Shown here in pieces: positions 33,529 through 35,774 of a stretch of DNA of 35,774 nt. The position numbers and the translations under genes are program-made. This stretch comes from a virus, in the IMG/VR virus record IMGVR_UViG_3300046683_000413, positions 1-35,774 of that record, one strand, 5' to 3'. The notes below the pieces were generated by a model. The model made no database searches. It had not been told where the DNA came from and was given only the letters and a program-made list of their open reading frames with translations. The number at the start of each line of letters is the position of its first letter. The first letter of the stretch is position 1.

Positions 33529-34368
33529 TTATCCGCCCGAGATGACCTGCGCCTGACAGAGCGCCGACGAATCGACTACTTGATATCCATAGATTTGCAG
33601 ACCACGAAGGATTTGACCGAACGTCAATTCGCTCCGAAGCGTCTCGACCTTGCTGATCTGGCTGGCAAACGTCAGAGCGTGGGCGTGGCCAGCAAAGATC
33701 GGATACTCGCCGGCCGCGAAGTTGGTCGAATCCGTCGTGGCGGTCGGCAGCAGGTTCGAGATATACAACGTGAATCGATCAATCATTCCGAGCCTGCCAT
33801 TGCGCAGCATGGAGACCGGATCGCCCGACAGATATGCCTGGCGCAGTTCCGACTGCTTGATCTGCCGCCCGGCCCATGACGGCAGCACCACCCAGCGGCC
33901 CATCTCGGGAATGTTCTGCTCGTCCAGGCACTGCCCCATCTTCAGGAGCAGATCGATCAGATTGGACTGGCCCGCCGTCGCACCCTGCCCAACCACCGTG
34001 ATCGGCGTGCCCTTGATCCCGAGATTGATGTTGGCGGAAATTTTCCCGGCCGCAGCACCCCGGTTGGTGACTGCCTGGGCGCCGCCGACAATGCCGTCCA
34101 ACACTTCCGTGTCGACCGCGATCTTCAACTGCTGAGCTGCGTCGTCGCTCCATATAGACAAGACATTCAGATCGCTCTGCACCTCCATCACGTCGTCGAG
34201 GATCAGAGAGAAGTAAAAGCCGTTGCCGATGTAGAGTTCGACCGAGCCTCCAGTCGGCCGATCAAGACCAAGCAAACCATCCGCCTGATACTTGCGGATC
34301 GTGATCGTAGGCTTCGTCCGGATCTTCACCCGGTCGCCCTGATTGGCTATCTCACCTTCGTAGTCGGT
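33529..34368 (-). CDS. Major capsid protein, exon 3
   Basis: 279 codons, from ACC at 34368 to the stop. It begins TDYEGEIANQGDRVKIRTKP, the conserved strand of P22-coat/HK97-fold major capsid proteins, and continues with SVELYIGNGFYFSLILDDVM, GQSNLIDLLLKMGQCLDEQN and WVVLPSWAG. The reading is open and in frame with exon 2 across the intron joint (N at the end of exon 2, T here). Without splicing the reading has no usual start: the first Met-like codon in frame is a GTG inside the conserved VKIR, which would remove the N-terminal third of the family domain. The strongest single evidence for the intron is this missing N-terminus recovered at 35739. Confidence 0.88.
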   Translation of the reverse strand, partial: TDYEGEIANQGDRVKIRTKPTITIRKYQADGLLGLDRPTGGSVELYIGNGFYFSLILDDVMEVQSDLNVLSIWSDDAAQQLKIAVDTEVLDGIVGGAQAVTNRGAAAGKISANINLGIKGTPITVVGQGATAGQSNLIDLLLKMGQCLDEQNIPEMGRWVVLPSWAGRQIKQSELRQAYLSGDPVSMLRNGRLGMIDRFTLYISNLLPTATTDSTNFAAGEYPIFAGHAHALTFASQISKVETLRSELTFGQILRGLQIYGYQVVDSSALCQAQVISGG

Positions 34369-35382
34369 CGATCAGCAATCAAACAGGATTGACTGTTTGA
34401 TCTGCTTCCCACTGTCGCTTACGCTGTTGTGCGCCCGGCCCCATAAACGACGGAATATCACGTACCGTCGCCAGAAGCCTGGCCACCTCAGCGCCCGGAC
34501 CACTCAGTCTGTGCGGCTGGACTTGGAGTTGTTTCATCGCCAATTGGATACGCTCCGCGTCGCGAAAGTGCCCCATCTTGGCGCAACCGAGAAGGAAATA
34601 GGCCTGATCGTTTTTGAGCACCATGTGCTTGGCCAATGCAGTTTTACCACTCTCAAACATCGAGCGGACTTTGGCCGCGTCCATAGACAGCACCCAACTA
34701 ACCATCGACGTACCATTCTCGGTTACAAACTCCTGAACGGATCCTCCGTAAGCCTTCTGCAACAGATCGATACCAACCCGTTCGAAGGCTTCATCGCATA
34801 CCGAAAGCACCGGCTGTGCCGACATGCCCTTTGGAATGCGAATTGCGAAAGACCCATTCCCGTCGATATATCCGGCGGCCCATTTTCGTGTCGGATGTTT
34901 TGGCATAGGTGAGGCGCCTCTCGCGGCGTCAAACCTTCGCTTCCCAACCTGCACGTCCATGACATCGCCGTTCATACCGATGGCGCAGTCGGCAAGTGCT
35001 CTTTTCAAGACCAGGAACTTGCGAAGCCGCATCAGAACGCTGACAGCTTTGGTACCCGCCACATTCCAGTGATGAGTGCCGCTGTACTCACGTATTCCAA
35101 AGCAGCCCCACACCTTTTCCAACGAAGGGGGTGTTAGGCTGGACGCGATCAACTCCATGAAACTCCGGCCTGGCGCTTTTTGATGAAACGAAACCACCGC
35201 ATAAGCTCGCTGCGGTCCTGTTCCATCCCAATTCTCGCGCCGCATTGGCGGATTCCACATGAGGTGAATGCATCCGTCGCTATCCAACAGTCCTGCAAGG
35301 TACTTGTCGCTGAGCCGGTCCTTGCCTCTGGTTCCCTTCGGTTCCAGTTTTTCAGGTCCGGTATTGCTCGAACTACCGTTTA
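34369..35382 (-). ncRNA. Group I intron B (1014 nt) in the capsid gene, with LAGLIDADG ORF
   Basis: P1 pairs exon end CUCGAAU with GUUCGAG (U-G wobble at the splice site). P3 pairs CCGGACC (35355-35361) with GGUCCGG (34495-34501). P4 pairs CUGG (35344-35347) with CCAG (35328-35331), with GAAAAA before it. P7 pairs GACUG in CACAGACUGAGUGG (near 34500-34512) with CAGUC (34391-34395). P9 is CAAUC/GAUUG. The last base is G at 34369, and P10 could use CGGU with the exon start ACCG. The endonuclease ORF fills the space between P4 and P7 (P6 loop). The core is clearly related to intron A. Splicing itself is a prediction. Confidence 0.88.
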
Positions 35383-35497
35383 ATTCGAGATCGCGCTCAA
35401 CACGGTTGAGGCGTAGCTTTCCGACAAAAGTCGGACCGACTATCGCTTCAGGGGTAACCCCTGCTGGATCACTTAGTCTGTGCGGGTGCGTGCTCAT
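34379..35497 (-). CDS. LAGLIDADG homing endonuclease spanning intron A, exon 2 and intron B
   Basis: 372 aa. Motif 1 KYLAGLLDSDG is at residues 65-75 and motif 2 WAAGYIDGNG at 206-215, each with the acidic residue used in catalysis, so this is a monomeric two-motif enzyme. Such enzymes cleave intron-less alleles and spread the intron. The start ATG 35497 follows GAGGGAAGC inside the core of intron A. The frame then crosses exon 2 in a different phase and enters intron B; residues 1-60 therefore reuse ribozyme core and exon sequence. The last residues (DQTVNPV) overlap P7 and P9. It can be made only from unspliced RNA. A start after exon 2 at a non-ATG codon is possible. Confidence 0.85.
   Translation of the reverse strand: MSTHPHRLSDPAGVTPEAIVGPTFVGKLRLNRVERDLELNGSSSNTGPEKLEPKGTRGKDRLSDKYLAGLLDSDGCIHLMWNPPMRRENWDGTGPQRAYAVVSFHQKAPGRSFMELIASSLTPPSLEKVWGCFGIREYSGTHHWNVAGTKAVSVLMRLRKFLVLKRALADCAIGMNGDVMDVQVGKRRFDAARGASPMPKHPTRKWAAGYIDGNGSFAIRIPKGMSAQPVLSVCDEAFERVGIDLLQKAYGGSVQEFVTENGTSMVSWVLSMDAAKVRSMFESGKTALAKHMVLKNDQAYFLLGCAKMGHFRDAERIQLAMKQLQVQPHRLSGPGAEVARLLATVRDIPSFMGPGAQQRKRQWEADQTVNPV
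35383..35416 (-). CDS. Major capsid protein, exon 2 (34 nt)
   Basis: Minute middle exon: one base completing the codon begun in exon 1 (TT plus C, Phe), then TAC GCC to AAT, giving YASTVLSAISN. It links KLVEKF of exon 1 to TDYEGEI of exon 3, reproducing the family pattern K-L-x-x-K-F-Y-x-x-T-V-L-x-x-I-x-N-T-D-Y-E-G-E-I. The phase agrees on both sides. The same 34 bases are also read in another frame by the endonuclease ORF. Confidence 0.82.
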
Positions 35498-35566
35498 GCT
35501 TCCCTCGGGTTCCAGCCAACTATGAAGGTTCCCGTTTTTCAGATCCAGTTTAAAGAAGTCCTAGCG
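35417..35566 (-). ncRNA. Group I intron A (150 nt), minimal core
   Basis: P1 pairs exon end GAGAAGUU with GACUUCUU (U-G wobble at the splice site). P3 pairs CUGGAUC (35542-35548) with GAUCCAG (35464-35470). P4 pairs CGGG with CCCG, with GAAAAAC before it as in intron B. P7 pairs GACUA in CAGACUAAGUG (35470-35480) with UAGUC (35438-35442). P8 is a perfect 6-bp hairpin CAGGGG-UUA-CCCCUG. P9 is UCCGAC-UUUU-GUCGGA. Last base G at 35417. P10 uses UAG with exon CUA. Everything a group I ribozyme needs is present in 150 nt, without P2 or other extra domains. Confidence 0.82.
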
Positions 35567-35739
35567 AACTTCTCGACCAGCTTAGCTGCATTCAGAGCTG
35601 ATCAAATTTGGCCAGCTTGGAACCAAATTTCAGGGATGAATCCCGTCGATTGGAGTAGGTTTCCGGTAGACCCTACGGGGGTCAGGGGCGGGACTGAGCC
35701 TGACGTTGCGCCAGGAAAACCCGCACTCGGGATAGCCAT
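35567..35739 (-). CDS. Major capsid protein, exon 1 (with unexplained in-frame TGA)
   Basis: Starts at ATG 35739 with GGAG eight bases before. Encodes MAIPSAGFPGATSGSVPP, then STGNLLQSTGFIPEIW, the conserved N-terminal signature of this capsid family, and ends AAKLVEKF at the intron A joint. The family normally has only about two residues between W and K-L. Here there are 13 codons, including TGA at codon 46 (35604-35602), within about 33 extra bases that contain the 8-bp perfect hairpin AAATTTGG/CCAAATTT and a partial duplicate of the AAGCTGG exon sequence. The rest of the frame agrees on both sides of the insert. Possible explanations: sequence error, inactivating duplication, or a read-through, bypass or splicing event not yet described. 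Confidence 0.7.
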
Positions 35740-35742
35740 GAG

Positions 35743-35768
35743 GGTAGCTCCATCGCTTGGGAGCTACC
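35743..35768 (-). promoter_or_regulatory. Leader hairpin covering the capsid ribosome binding site
   Basis: GGTAGCTC pairs exactly with GAGCTACC (8 bp, ten-base loop) in the 26 bases ahead of the capsid ATG. The GGAG ribosome binding site lies at the start of the downstream arm, so folding would hide it. It may time or limit capsid translation. The upstream gene is outside the window. Confidence 0.6.
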
Positions 35769-35774
35769 GGTCCT

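Noticed and set aside
35569-35640. Alternative 5' splice site of intron A at the AAATTTGG/CCAAATTT hairpin
   Set aside because: It also has a U-G pair, but it would skip KLVEKF, leave no phase that joins to exon 2 sensibly, and place P1 far from P3, unlike intron B.
35522-35774. Rightward open frame of more than 80 codons running off the right end
   Set aside because: It is antisense to capsid exon 1, whose protein (FIPEIW, KLVEKF) matches a family, and no ribosome binding site is seen for the rightward frame.
1-35774. CRISPR arrays, tRNA genes and rRNA
   Set aside because: No regularly spaced direct repeats with unique spacers and no recognisable tRNA or rRNA were seen; the pentamer arrays have no spacers.

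Overview
The window reads as most of a temperate, probably short-tailed (podovirus-like) phage or prophage of a GC-rich alphaproteobacterium, most likely a Hyphomicrobiales (Bradyrhizobium-like) host. The host guess is an inference from base composition, the style of the small early genes and a VPLPA-CTERM secreted protein; nothing in the window proves it. The left third (about 0.2-10.8 kb) is the lysogeny/early region, read mainly rightward. The right two thirds (about 11.0-35.7 kb) is one long leftward late operon of virion genes. Terminase and portal are not in the window and presumably lie beyond the right end.

Left region. A leftward Cro-like gene and a rightward LexA/CI-type repressor diverge around three operators of the form GTCACC-N5-GGTGAC. 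Two more operators lie just after the repressor, in the promoter of the rightward operon. That operon encodes a YqaJ-type exonuclease, a conserved phage protein of unknown function, a ParB-domain protein and a probable single-strand annealing protein. The gaps between these genes hold five degenerate pentanucleotide arrays (NNGGC)n with conserved tails. Then come a VPLPA-CTERM exosortase-type secreted protein (a likely moron), a run of small unknown genes, a winged-helix excisionase candidate, a second small HTH protein and a tyrosine integrase. Just past the integrase is a 14-bp perfect match to the core of the chromosomal centromere site parS.

Right region. Reading leftward from the right end: a major capsid protein gene of the P22-coat/HK97-fold kind, neck and tail-completion proteins, five collagen-like or glycine-rich fibre proteins around a large tailspike-like protein, a beta-propeller-like tail protein, a LamG-like protein, and three large virion or ejection-type proteins including one of 1693 aa. 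Genes are tightly coupled through TGATG, ATGA and GTGA overlaps. A free-standing HNH homing endonuclease on the opposite strand interrupts the operon at 23.6-24.2 kb, next to the start of the propeller gene.

The most striking structure is the capsid gene. It is split into three exons (35567-35739, 35383-35416, 33529-34368) by two group I introns of 150 and 1014 nt. A two-motif LAGLIDADG endonuclease ORF starts in the core of the first intron, runs through the 34-nt middle exon and fills the second intron. Exon joints, P1 and P10 guide pairings, P3, P7, P8, P9 and the terminal G all agree with the protein reading ...KLVEKF-YASTVLSAISN-TDYEGEI. One point stays unexplained: exon 1 carries an in-frame TGA inside a stretch of about 33 extra nt that forms a perfect 8-bp hairpin.
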